Assembly: GCA_947044365.1 (NCBI GenBank)
Contig: OX345640.1
Span: 518,501-582,500 of the forward strand
Source of the DNA: Petrosia ficiformis
Lineage: Eukaryota > Porifera > Demospongiae > Haplosclerida > Petrosiidae
Length of the DNA: 64,000 bases
Reading direction: 5' to 3'
Both the position numbers and the translations under genes were made by a program. Positions 48,401 through 60,100 of the stretch are shown piece by piece. Position 1 is the first letter of the stretch, and every line of letters begins with the position of its first letter. The notes below the pieces were generated by a model, which saw nothing but the letters and a program-made list of their open reading frames with translations, was not told the DNA's origin and ran no database searches.

Positions 48401-50424
48401 GGAATCAGAACTTTCACTTCGTATTCGATGCCTCCTGGAATGGGAACCAGTCTGTGATGACATAAATTCAGGTACACTGAAACTTGGCATGAGAATCTGA
48501 AAACATGATTCCATTTCTCTGACACAGGCATGAATTTCAGGAAGTTGTTCTGAAATCAGAAATCAAATTTAAGATAAAGAATTGATTATTAAGACTCTGT
48601 GATTTCTGATCAACAACTGAATCTATCTGTCTACTTACCATTCATCTCTTCCTGAACCTCTTGAAGTCTTTGTTGAAGGAAAGCTCTGTTCCTTCTCTCA
48701 TGTTCTTCTCTTCTCCTTCTCTCTCCTTCACTAGCAGCAACCAAACTATCAAAATCAACCTACATATACATACATACATACATACATACATACATACATA
48801 CATACATGTACATACATGTACATACATACATACATACATACATACATACATGTACATACATGTACATACATACATACATACATACATACATACATACATA
48901 CATACATACATACATACATACATACATACAAACATAAATATATACATACACATATACATACATACATACATACATACATACATACATACATACATACATA
49001 CATACATACATGTACATACATACATACATACATACATACATGTACATACATGTACATACATACATACATGTACATACATACATACATACATACATACATA
49101 CATACATACATACATACATACATACATACAAACATAAATATATACATACACATATACATACATACATACATACATACATACATACATACATACATACATA
49201 CATACATACATACATACATACATACATACACATACATACATACATACATACATACATACAAACATAAATATATACATACACATATACATACATACATACA
49301 TACATACATACATACATACATACATACATACATACATACATACATGTACATACATACATACATACATACATACATGTACATACATGTACATACATACATA
49401 CATGTACATACATACATACATACATACATACATACATACATACATACATACATACATACATACAAACATAAATATATACATACACATATACATACATACA
49501 TACATACATACATACATACATACATACATACATACATACATACATACATGTACATACATACATACATACATACATACATGTACATACATGTACATACATA
49601 CATGTACATACATACACATACATACATACATACATACATACATACACATATACACATACATACATACATACATACAAACATAAATATATACATACACATA
49701 TACATACATACATACATGAATACATACATACATACATACATGCATACATACACACATACATACATAGTTACATACATGTACGTACATACATACATACATA
49801 CATACATACACCATGTACATACATACATACACATATACATATCTATAATTATACACACCTTCTTGTTATATTTCAAGTACTGATATCCTAGTTTCAATTT
49901 AGGATAACCATCTCCATATTTCTCCATCCATTGTTTAATTGCAAGGAGACTATGTTCTTTGAGTCTGTTAGCAGCATGTTTCGGAGGTGGTAAAGGCTCA
50001 GTAGACTCTACCCCACATACTAAATTAGTGATTAACTTAATAATTATATACTCAGTTTCAATTACGTAACATACTAAGTGGTATAATCTTTTGGAAACTT
50101 TCGGTAGTTAGTTCACGAAATGTGTGAGATCTTTGAAACAAGTCGTTACACACTTGAAAAGCTGAGAGTCTTACCTCTGCATGATCTTTAGCCAGTAGTC
50201 TCAGTAATATATCATGAGCAGTAACAACAGCTGCATCAGACGACCTATATATATATATTTTATTACAAATGAATGTTATAATGAAAACACACCAGTGTTA
50301 TATTAAATGCATACTTGCATAGAATTTTCACTTTCTTCATTAGATTGTGGTCAAGGCTAGAATCGCCTGAATGAGTTAATTTCTCTAAAATGTCATTTAG
50401 TTCTTGTCTGACTTTCAGATCCAT
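45496..50424 (-). CDS. UVSSA: UV-stimulated scaffold protein A
   Basis: Exons 50424-50315, 50244-50075, 50019-49859, 48759-48639, 48549-47990, 47539-47235, 47037-46915, 46829-46775, 46718-46596, 45875-45658 and 45595-45496 give 681 aa; human UVSSA has 709. UVSSA binds stalled RNA polymerase II and CSA, recruits TFIIH and USP7, and drives transcription-coupled repair. The N-terminal VHS-like helical domain is residues 1 to about 150 ([40 protein letters not shown]). A coiled coil follows ([18 protein letters not shown]). A long Ser/Asp/Glu-rich acidic region, about 220-320, is the expected TFIIH p62-binding zone. The C-terminal DUF2043 has paired cysteines/histidines ([35 protein letters not shown]) and ends [12 protein letters not shown]. 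Three introns are filled by tetranucleotide arrays. It is head to head with CNNM. Confidence 0.95.
45903..46575. repeat. TCAT/CATT/TATC array in UVSSA intron 9
   Basis: A roughly 48-bp compound unit (CCATCCATCTATCCATTCAT, TCATCTATCTATTCATTCAT) repeats many times up to the exon end at 46596. Confidence 0.95.
47565..47958. repeat. ATGG/ATAA array in UVSSA intron 5
   Basis: Repeats of AATGGATGGATAAATGGATG fill the intron between 47540 and 47989. Confidence 0.95.
48766..49850. repeat. 1.1 kb ACAT array in UVSSA intron 3
   Basis: The marker AACATAAATATATACATACA recurs at 48931, 49131, 49261, 49465 and 49677 with variable spacing (130-212 bp). It begins 7 bp from the acceptor of exon 48759-48639. 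Confidence 0.95.
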
Positions 50425-50553
50425 TCACTTTTACTTTTTGTAATTTGTAATAAGATGACGTCATAGGCGATATCTATTAATAGAAAATAATTGCATAGAT
50501 GTAGATCACGTGACAATATCAAAGTGCTATTGGCACAAACTGTTGCTCATTGG
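50425..50553. promoter_or_regulatory. Shared UVSSA/CNNM bidirectional promoter
   Basis: The 129 bp between start codons contain a perfect CRE, TGACGTCA, at 50456-50463 and an E-box in the CLEAR/USF context, TCACGTGA, at about 50505-50512. No TATA box was seen. Activity in both directions is inferred from spacing alone. Confidence 0.6.
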
Positions 50554-53500
50554 ATGGCATCTTGTTTATCTATGCTAAAGTCAGAGACGCGTTCTTGCTA
50601 TTATGGCCGTCTACTGAGTTCACAAAGAGTTCTAGTATCATTGGTATTACTTATAGCATTGTACACTGTTCCTGTGGAATCTCAACAGCTTCTTTCTATC
50701 AAGCCCCAAGAAAAGATACAATCTAGTAGTGATGGAGTCTTTGTCCTCAAAAGTAGTTACAATTCATCTATTCTGTTGTTTATGCACAATACATCAAGCT
50801 TCACTAACTCAACAACAGTGAAATTCACACCCTCAGACAGTGAGTGTGATGAGAACGATTCCCTTTATGGAACAGGTCATGTATCTATGGCCACAGCAGA
50901 AGAGGAAAATGGGATTTATCGTGTTGTGTATTATGTAACATTTCCACTGATCAAGTCGACCACAGATCTGTATTTTTGCATCAAAGAAGATGATTCCTAT
51001 ATTCATCAAGGCAACTACGACTGGCTCAAAATCCGAGTCGTTGTTGAGATAACTGATTGGCTCCCTCTACCAGTGCGTATAATCTTCATATTTGGTCTAA
51101 TGTTTCTTTCCGGAATGTTCTCTGGACTGAACCTCGGACTGATGGCTCTTGATCCAACCACACTTAAGATCATTCAAAAAAGTGGAACAAAAAGGCAGAA
51201 GAAATATGCCAAAACTATACATCGTGTACGTCGTCATGGCAACTACCTTCTATGTACCCTTTTACTGGGTAATGTACTTGTCAATAGTACATTCACAATA
51301 TTATTAGGTGATCTAGTGAGTGGGTTGTATGCTATAATAGGCTCAACTTTAGCCATTGTGATATTTGGTGAAATCATTCCACAAGCCATATGCTCTCGGT
51401 ACGGTTTATTTATTGGTGCGCATACTATATGGCTCACATATATATTTATGGTACTGACCTTTCCATTATCTTTCCCGATCAGTTTAATATTAAATTTAAT
51501 TCTTGGTAAGGAAATAGGTGCCGTGTATAAACGTGACCAGATACTAGAACTGCTGCACGTGACCCAGAAAGATGCAGAGATTGAAGATTACGAAATGGAT
51601 ATTATATCTGGAGCTTTGAAATTCAAGGCGAAGACTGTTAGGGATGTCATGACCAAGTTTGAGCATGTATTTTGTATTGATATTGATGCTGTGTTGGATT
51701 TTAAGACAATAAAATTGATATATGATAGTGGCTTCAGTAGGATACCCATTTATGAGGACGAACGGAGTAATATTGTAGGAGTTTTATATCTGCGTGATCT
51801 CACATTTATTGATCCAGATGACTGCACACCTGTAAGACAGGTAAGGTTTTTAAAAAATTGTTACAACCAGTGGTCTGGAATATTGAACTGACTGCCAGAC
51901 ATTTTGACCTATTTTCATCACTTGTATATACAGTTCAGTTTCAATTTACCAGACATTCACTAGATTTATCAGACAATGTCCTGTATGACTGGCTGTTTCC
52001 ACATCACAGGTTATAATGGCTAAAAGAGTAGTGTACGTTTATTTGTTGCCATGGTTACTTTATATGTGTGCACAATGAAGGGGTTAATAATGTAACTAAT
52101 AGAGGAAGGGTATATATTTGTATGCACTTAAGTACAAGTACAAATGTGAGAAGCACTGAAGTCAAAGCATCAGTACTTAGTATTTAGGTGATGACATATC
52201 AAACTTTTAATTATCATTGTGATGCATTATTACATGTGATGAACATTAACTCTTTATCTACCATCACTTAGTCAGAGGGGTGAAAATTATTCCAGGAATG
52301 TTGAACAGCCTCTCAATTAAGCACTTAAGTACAAGTACAAGTACTCAACTAAGGACTTGAGTACAAGCACTTTGCATTAATGAGGAAAGGACTACATGTA
52401 GTGCCCAATGCCCACTTTTCTTGTCTACAAGATTATGTGGCCTCTATATCAAAATGCAGATCATAAAACAGTTTTATAACCTTTTTAAAACATGCATACA
52501 CCTTTAATTAAGGTTGGGTGTGTCATGAATTCGTGACACCCTAGCGCTAAGGATCTAGTACTTATATATGTGTACTTCTTGTACTTAAATACACCTACCA
52601 GCCCCATGCCTGTCTGGTACAAAATGGTGGAATAGCTATTGGTAAGGATTTGATTATGAGAAAAGGTCACTTTGATATTATGTTAGATATTTCAAGATGA
52701 ATAGAATCACTATTAGTAACAGGTGGTATTGTTGTAACACAACATGGGTATATCAAATGTGTTACCTCCTGTAAGTGTGTTATTATGGAATCTTGTCTAT
52801 ATATAGTGTAGCATGTTTTAGTTTGACAATAATGACCACTTTTAGTTATAGTATGACTAGCTTTTAGTTAAGTTATAGTTAATTAACTAAGGTAATATTA
52901 GGCTTATACTAAAAAAGGGTTTTAGTTTTGTTAACTAACTACCAATTTCCATTTTATTTAGAGTTATTACAATCAATTTGTAATTTAGTTAACTAAAAGT
53001 CACAATACCTTACTAATTAAAAATGGTTTTAACTAAAACAACCTATTATACTGGTACTCTACTACTCTCAGTACTCTGTGGAACTTATTTTTTTCATGTC
53101 TGAAATTCAACAACCTATTAGCAGAGAAAATAAATTAAGAATACTTATATAGTCTACTTACACGTTCATCATTCATAATTATTTATTTTTTCCATTCTTC
53201 TTACTTTTTAAAAGCTTCTCATATATCATTTACAGTACATGTAGCTTAGTTGCAATTTCAAATTGTTTTATAAAGTTAACTTGCTTTCTTCCTGCTGGCC
53301 AGTAGACTGCCCTGTAACTCAAGTGTGTGTTCATTATGGCACCACACCCAATAATTGACTGAGCCCCAAAACATCTAACATCCTTAACTACATGCAAGCA
53401 TACTATTAATCAAACCGGTGGGAAAGGATGGGGCCATAAAAATCAATTTAGCTTAATCCACTTAACAAGTTGTGGCATGTCTTCATTTGTCAACACCTCT

Positions 53501-56175
53501 AGCTTTTATAATTAATTAATGAATTAATTAACTGCTGGTTATTAATATTTATATTAATCAGGTTAAAGATTTTTATGGTCGTGATCCAAAATTTGTATTT
53601 GATGATACCTCATTGGAAGAAATGTTAACTGAATTTACAACTGGACAATGTCATATTGCTATCATAAGATGTGTAGAGGAGAGGGATAATGCTGATAATG
53701 AATATATCACTCAGGGTATGATATTTATCTGTTGTGTGAGTATATCTTATCACTGATTCGTATCTGTATCATGTGATCACTATTTCATATCATGTGATCA
53801 CTGATTCATATCATGTGATCACTAAATCATTATGATCACTAATTCATGTTAGTATCATTAAATCATTGTGATTACTGCAATATCATAATTATGATCACTG
53901 TTTTATATTAGTATCATGTGATCAGTCAGTATCATGTGATCACTGTTTCATATCAATCACCTATTCATATCAGTATCATGTGATCAGTCAGTATCATGTG
54001 ATCACTGTTTCATATCAATCACTTATTCATATCAGTATCATGTGATTAGTCAGTATCATGTGATCACTGATTCATATCATGTGATCACTAAATCATTATG
54101 ATCACTAATTCATGTTAGTATCATTAAATCATTGTGATTACTGCAATATCATAATTATGATCACTGTTTTATATTAGTATCATGTGATCAGTCAGTATCA
54201 TGTGATCACTGTTTCATATCAATCACCTATTCATATCAGTATCATGTGATCAGTCAGTATCATGTGATCACTGTTTCATATCAATCACTTATTCATATCA
54301 GTATCATGTGATTAGTCAGTATCATGTGATCACTGTTTCATATCAATCACTTATTCATATCAGTATCACGTGATCAGTCAGTATCATGTGATCACTGTTT
54401 CATATCAATCACTTATTCATATCAGTATCACGTGATCAGTCAGTATCATGTGATCACTGTTTCATATCAATCATTTATTCATATCAGTATCATGTGATCA
54501 CTCAGTATTATCATGTGATCAGTGATTCATATCATTGAATTCAGGTATAGTGACTTTAGAAGATATTATAGAAGAAATACTTGGTCATGAAATCATTGAT
54601 GAATGTGATCAATTTGGTGAGTCTTGTCAGACAGGTTAATCCTGAGGGATATCAACATATGACCAATTCCCATGATTAGATTAAAATTTGCAGCATGACT
54701 CACAACACTTGAGAGGTGCTAATTACTTCACAGTGATGATGTCATATAATTTGTTATAATTAGCTCCATGAGTAATGGTACAACAATTTTAGTTTTACAA
54801 TTTAGCAAAATCATTTGGTTTAGTTTTAATTTTTTTGGCTTCCTGTACAAATGGCAGAATACCATGGTAACCTGATTTTCAAAAAGGGACACTCACAAAA
54901 TATTTTTGATGAAACATTTTGCTTTAATCACTCGTCATTCCGCCATTTTGTACAGGAAGTCAATGAAATTCGGTATCTAAGAATGGATACCAAATTTCAT
55001 GGGAGAAGATCCTTTTGGAACATTAAGTCCCATTTAACACAAGTTCCTGTTTATCATGTATTTATTATCATATGATTTCTTCAGAGGACAATGTCACATT
55101 AAAACCACGACACAGAAAACATATGGATATTGGTGATATGATGTATACGACACCAGTCATTAGTCTCTCGGCACCTCAACTATTAGCTGTTAAACAATTC
55201 CTCTTATCAGGTAAACACAAAGTAGATATATTATACATCATATCTTTGTCATTGCCTATTTATGCCCCACTATCTTAACATATTCAATATGTAGTAATTA
55301 TATCTAATATGATCTTATCATTATTCTGTTCCCCTTTTTTTTTAGCTGTTCCTCCATTTCAAGAACCACACATTACAAAATCCATACTTCATCGACTGCT
55401 GCAACAAGATATAGTCTATCAAATATCTTTAGAGGAATCGCAGAAGAAAGATTTTTCATTGTATCATTCTGGTACACCAGCTAGTTACTTCACTCTTCTT
55501 TTAGAAGGCTGTCTTCAAGTATATATCGGAAAAGAGAGTCTCGTATTTGAGGCTCGAGGTTTCTATCATTTCGGAGCCAAGGTTCTTCTTGATGTTATCA
55601 AATCGAGATTGGACTCTTCTTATATGCCTGACTTTACAGTGCGTCCATCTACTGATTGTTTGGTTATGATAATAACACGTCAGCGATATCTTGCTGCTTT
55701 CAGAGCTTCGAAGTTTGAACAAGGTCAACAACACGATACAAAATCACCTACAAATGATTTATTCATTACAGAGTGGCAAGCTGCTGAGACGATTGATCTA
55801 CAATCAAGTTTATCAGGTCGAGCCGGCTTGAGGAATATCACACATTTATTGAAAACCAAACCATTGCAAGGTTTAAATGGACGCCGGAGTCCAAACCCTA
55901 CGATTCATGGTCGTCATTTCAGATCTCCAAATTCAAGAGTTTGTACTACACTTGATGATGGTTACGATGAAGATTTTATTGATGATAAAGATTCAGAAAG
56001 GAAGTGTTTGCTTGGAGAGAGTGGCTATACTACAACTGAGTCTATGTCTGGAGAGGGATCTGGTTCTAACAGTGGAGAAATGTCTCCTATTGTAGAAGTG
56101 ATGGTGGACTTTACTGACAATGATGAATACTTGAGAACTAACACTGACCTCTCCAATATGGAGAGTGATGTGTGA
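50554..56175 (+). CDS. CNNM: CNNM-family Mg2+ transport mediator (ancient conserved domain protein)
   Basis: Exons 50554-51840, 53562-53715, 54545-54616, 55085-55210 and 55346-56175 encode 822 aa. A signal-anchor (LVSLVLLIALYTVPVES) precedes a glycosylated extracellular domain (about 45-165). The CNNM/DUF21 transmembrane domain (about 169-350) has the hallmark GMFSGLNLGLMALD and GEIIPQAICSRYG. An acidic helix (EIEDYEMDIISGALKF) leads into the CBS pair: VMTKFEHVFCIDID and IVGVLYLRDL in CBS1, GIVTLEDIIEEILGHEIIDE in CBS2, where Mg-ATP binds. The last exon contains a cyclic-nucleotide-binding-homology domain (SGTPASYFTLLLEGCLQVYI). The Ser-rich tail ends DLSNMESDV. CNNM proteins control Mg2+ efflux at the basolateral membrane. 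The first in-frame ATG is at 50554; the open frame upstream of it has none. Exon 1 is large and the others are small. Confidence 0.95.
51842..52790. other. Non-coding part of CNNM intron 1
   Basis: AT-rich, no exon supported. Short ACTTAAGTACAAGTAC repeats occur near 52125-52350. Confidence 0.4.
52800..53048. repeat. Dispersed element A copy
   Basis: TTAGTTTGACAATAATGACC, ACTTTTAGTTATAGTATGA and TAGTTAACTAAAAGTCACA motifs match the other copies. A relic of element F follows at 53270-53450. Confidence 0.7.
53740..54510. repeat. TCATGTGATCA minisatellite with 266-bp block duplication
   Basis: Units of ATCAGTATCATGTGATCAGT fill CNNM intron 2. A 266-bp block beginning CTGATTCATATCATGTGATC at 53801 is repeated at 54067. 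Confidence 0.95.
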
Positions 56176-57117
56176 CTGTCATGTGATCAACTCTACAATA
56201 TGGAAAGTGACATGTGATTATCATGTGACCATATTGTTGGATTGTGTTTGTTACAGTCAATACCTTTGTGTTTTTTTATTGTATCTTTACTTGTGTTCAT
56301 GTGCATGTAGCTACAACATATATCACCCCAGGTATAATTAAATTCATTTGCTTATTTGATCGATTGTAATGTGGATATATAACAAATTTTTTTTCTACGA
56401 GTAGCTTAACAAGGAAGCGAGAATAGCAAAGTTGCTATTATTAACCAACTCCCAGGAACAATGGCTTTACATCCCCTCTAAAGGTGGATTTAGTGCTGAA
56501 CGCCTTCTCATTTATGAGGGTAGAGTTGAGTATATTCATAGGTGAAAAAAAGCCTGTATCTAGTGGGGCTTGAATCTGCAACCGTTCCATTGCAGGCCAA
56601 TCGAGTACCCATCCCATGTAACTATAATTAAAATTCCTCATAACTTTAGTTAATTAAATTACAAGTCTACTATGTAACTGTACCTAAAACCTCTTTTAGT
56701 AAGACATTGTGACTTTAGTTAAATATAACAAGTCTAGTACATGTAACTATAATTGGAACCCCTTTTAGTAAGGTATTGTGACATAGTAACTAAACTACAC
56801 AGAGCTTAGACTAATACATGCAAAAAGCTCAGGTCATGAATTTGAGCAAAACATGATGAAAAGATGGAAAGAAGTACGATGGGATCATGGATAAGATATG
56901 ACCATTGCTGGGTTGGCTAATGTGTTCATGTATAATTATATGTAATTATAAGAATATGTACAATAACAAAAAACATTTTCAACTTGCAGCAAATAAAATA
57001 TTCAATAAAAAGCAAACTGTTTATTGTTCTATAAAAAAAACTGAATATATAAATATTCACTATTCTCATAATATCATAATTAATTATTCTGAAGTGTTGT
57101 GTGTGAGGCTGATCTTT
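56176..57117. other. Tail-to-tail gap between CNNM and sortilin
   Basis: This AT-rich gap has no coding exon I can support. It contains fragments of the TTTTAGTTA-type dispersed repeat (56640-56815) and probable 3' UTRs of both genes. Confidence 0.5.
56640..56815. repeat. Dispersed element A fragments
   Basis: CTAAAACCTCTTTTAGTAAGACATTGTGACTTTAG-like segments occur twice, matching the family motif. Confidence 0.6.
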
Positions 57118-60100
57118 CTAAAGAGTGAGAGGTTTTTCATCATCATCTTCATCAACAAAGTTCACATTTTGGACACCAGGTCCTGAAGTTAACATTGGGA
57201 TTGATGGATGATTAATGATGAAGATGATAGAGGAAATACATGATGATGAGAGGATGTGGAAGAAAGACCCATGGGAATGTGGATCAGAAGATGGGGATGC
57301 GAGACCATGGGAATGTGGACCAGAAGATGGGGAAAAGAGACATAGGAGTGTAGATGGGAATGTGGATCAGAAGATGGGGAAAAGAGACATGGGAATGTGG
57401 ATGAGAAGATGGGGGAAAAGAAACATGGGAATGTGAATGAGAGACCATGGGAATGTGGACCAGAAGATGGGGAAAAGAGACATGGGAATGCGGATCAGAA
57501 GATGGGGAAAAGAGACATGGGAATGTAGACGAGGTAATATGGATGATATATTGGACAGATTAGAGGGCAGGAGGAAAGAGATGATGGGAATTTGAGACAT
57601 GACAATGAGAAAGAAATATACAAATGAATATATACCTGTATCTGTGAGCTGAATAGGACTGTCTTCTCTATGATAGGCAAATCGTTCTTCTGTGGGGACT
57701 CTACCATATATAGTTGAATTCTTTGTCTTAATCAGTTTACTGAAAGTAATAATTATGTATTACTTTCTGTAGCTCTGTATCTACACTTCTCTTGCCAATC
57801 TACCAAATGTACCCATCTATCTGTGCATTCATCCATCTGTCCATCCATCCATCTGTACATCTATCCATCTGTGCATCCATCCATCTGTACATCCATCCAT
57901 CTGTGCATCCATCCATCTGTCCATCTGTGCATCTGTCCATCTGTGCATCCATCCATCTGTACATCCATCCATCTGAGCATCCATCCATCTGTGCATCTGT
58001 CCATCTGTGCATTCATCCATCTATGCATCTGTGCATCCATCTATGCATCTGTACATCCATCCATCTGTCCATCTGTGCATCCATTGTCCGTCCGTCCATC
58101 CATTTCTTTAAACTCACAAAATAATGATGATCATAATTATTGAAAAACATGCTATAACTAGTAGAGCGATCAAGAGAACAATACCCAATACAATAGCAAC
58201 TGACTGACTGGTGGAAGATGCACTGTCTGAGGTTGGGGAAATGGTGCTTTTTGTGTGGGATGAAGATGCACTGTCTGCGGTTGGGGAAATAGTGCTTTTT
58301 GTGTGGGTGGAAGTGGTACTTTTTGTGTGGGTGGAAGTGGTGCTTTTTGTGTGGGTGGAAGTGGTGCTTTTTGTGTGAGATGAAGATGCACTGTCTGCGG
58401 TTGGGGAAATAGTGCTTTTTGTGTGAGATGAAGTGGTGCTTTTTGTGTGGGTGGAAATAGTGCTTTTTGTGTGAGATGAAGTGGTGCTTTTTGTGTGGGT
58501 GTAAATAGTGCTTTTTGTGTGAGATGAAGTGGTGCTTTTTGTGTGGGTGGAAGTGGTGCTTTTTGTGTGGGTGGAAGTGGTAATTGCGTGGGTGGAAGTA
58601 GTAATTTTTGTGGAAGATGACGATTGTGTGATGACTGATGGGAGATTGTGATGTGTGGTGGAGGAAATGTGAGTGAAGGAGAGTGTGATGTGTGAAGGAG
58701 GAAGTGTGATGTGTGGAGGAGGAGGTGTGAGTGAGGGTGAGTGTGAGTGAGGGTGATATGTGAAGGAAGTGTGTGATGTGTGGAGAAGAAAGTGTATGTG
58801 TTTAGCAAGATTGTAAGTAATTATTTAATTATTACAGGTACAGTATGTATAAGGGCAATCATTTTAAAAATTTTATGTACATGTATTTGTAATAAAAAGT
58901 ATACTCAATATGAATTACCTGAATTGTTACTTTCTGGAGAGAGAAGGGGAGAGGAGGGGGGAGGAGGGGGGGGGGGGGAGAGAAGGGGAGAGAAGGGGAG
59001 AGGAGGGGGGAGAGGAGGGCGGAGAAGAGGAGAGAGGAGGGGAGAGGAGGGAAAGAGAAGGGGGAGAGGAAGAGGGGATGAGAAAGTTAGTCAAACAGTG
59101 TGCAGTAATAGACAATGTATCTCACCATAGCAACAAGGTAATTGAACAGCAACATAAGATTCTTCAACACCTCCAGAACACAAATCACCTCCTATCTTAT
59201 GATATCTAGAGATAATTAGTGGACAGACAAACAGACAGACACAATGAATCATTGGACAGACAGACAGACAGACAGACACAACGAATCATTGGACAGACAG
59301 ACACAATGAATTTCAACCAATACACAGCCAGTATCATTGGACAGACAAACAGACACAGAGATGGATTGATGTAGAATAATTGAGTTATAAAATTAATAAT
59401 GATAAGTGAATGAAATACCTACCCTTGTGATTGAAGGAAAGTAAGCTCTCCATTATTACACGGAGTGTCTAATGTAATATTTCCATCTCTGACACATGGC
59501 CCACTGTATCCATTAGCATGCATATATCCATAGTCACTATATGAAATATATATAATATACATGGACCATTGACATGCATATATCCATAGTCACTATATGA
59601 AATATATATAATATACATGTACCACTGGCATGCATATATCCATAGTCACTGTATGAAATATATATAATATACATGTACCACTGGCATGCATATACCCATA
59701 GTCACTGTATGAAATATATATAATATACATGTACCACTGGCATGCATATACCCATAGTCACTGTATGAAATATATATAATATACATGGACCACTGGCATG
59801 CATATATCCATAGTCACTATATATACATCCATAGACATTATGAAAAATACATAACTATAATATTAATCATGTGATCAGATCACTTTACCATTCAAAGTCA
59901 TCCTCAGTACACTCACAAAGACTATAGCTAACTTCCCTAACATATTTCCTTCCATTGAGACAACATCGGCTAGCTTTTCTCCTATTAATAGTGATTGAAG
60001 CACCCAACAAGCAGCCAGTATCGGAATTCTGTGATGAAATCACAAGTTTACTTAAATTCTTTTATTTCTGACATGAATATATTAGTATAAAAACAGATAT

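Noticed and set aside
47231..48514. 427-aa continuous minus frame including HPFIHPFI repeats
   Set aside because: It reads two UVSSA exons plus the ATGG array between them. Clear donor (47989) and acceptor (47540) sites remove the repeat.
48642..49927. Open frames up to 404 aa over the second ACAT array
   Set aside because: Repeat artefact in UVSSA intron 3. Only the end portions overlap true exons.
53740..54510. Regularly spaced repeats resembling a CRISPR array
   Set aside because: Units are contiguous minisatellite copies without unique spacers, in an intron of a eukaryotic gene.
58170..58808. 212-aa open frame with repeated PPTQKAPL
   Set aside because: It is the wrong frame of the sortilin stalk exon. 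The frame that continues into the TM helix and splices in phase reads HTKSTTST.
59195..59205. Acceptor ATAAG|ATAGGAGG for the sortilin exon
   Set aside because: It creates a stop codon at the junction; the acceptor ten bases upstream (CTAG|ATATCATAAG) is in frame.
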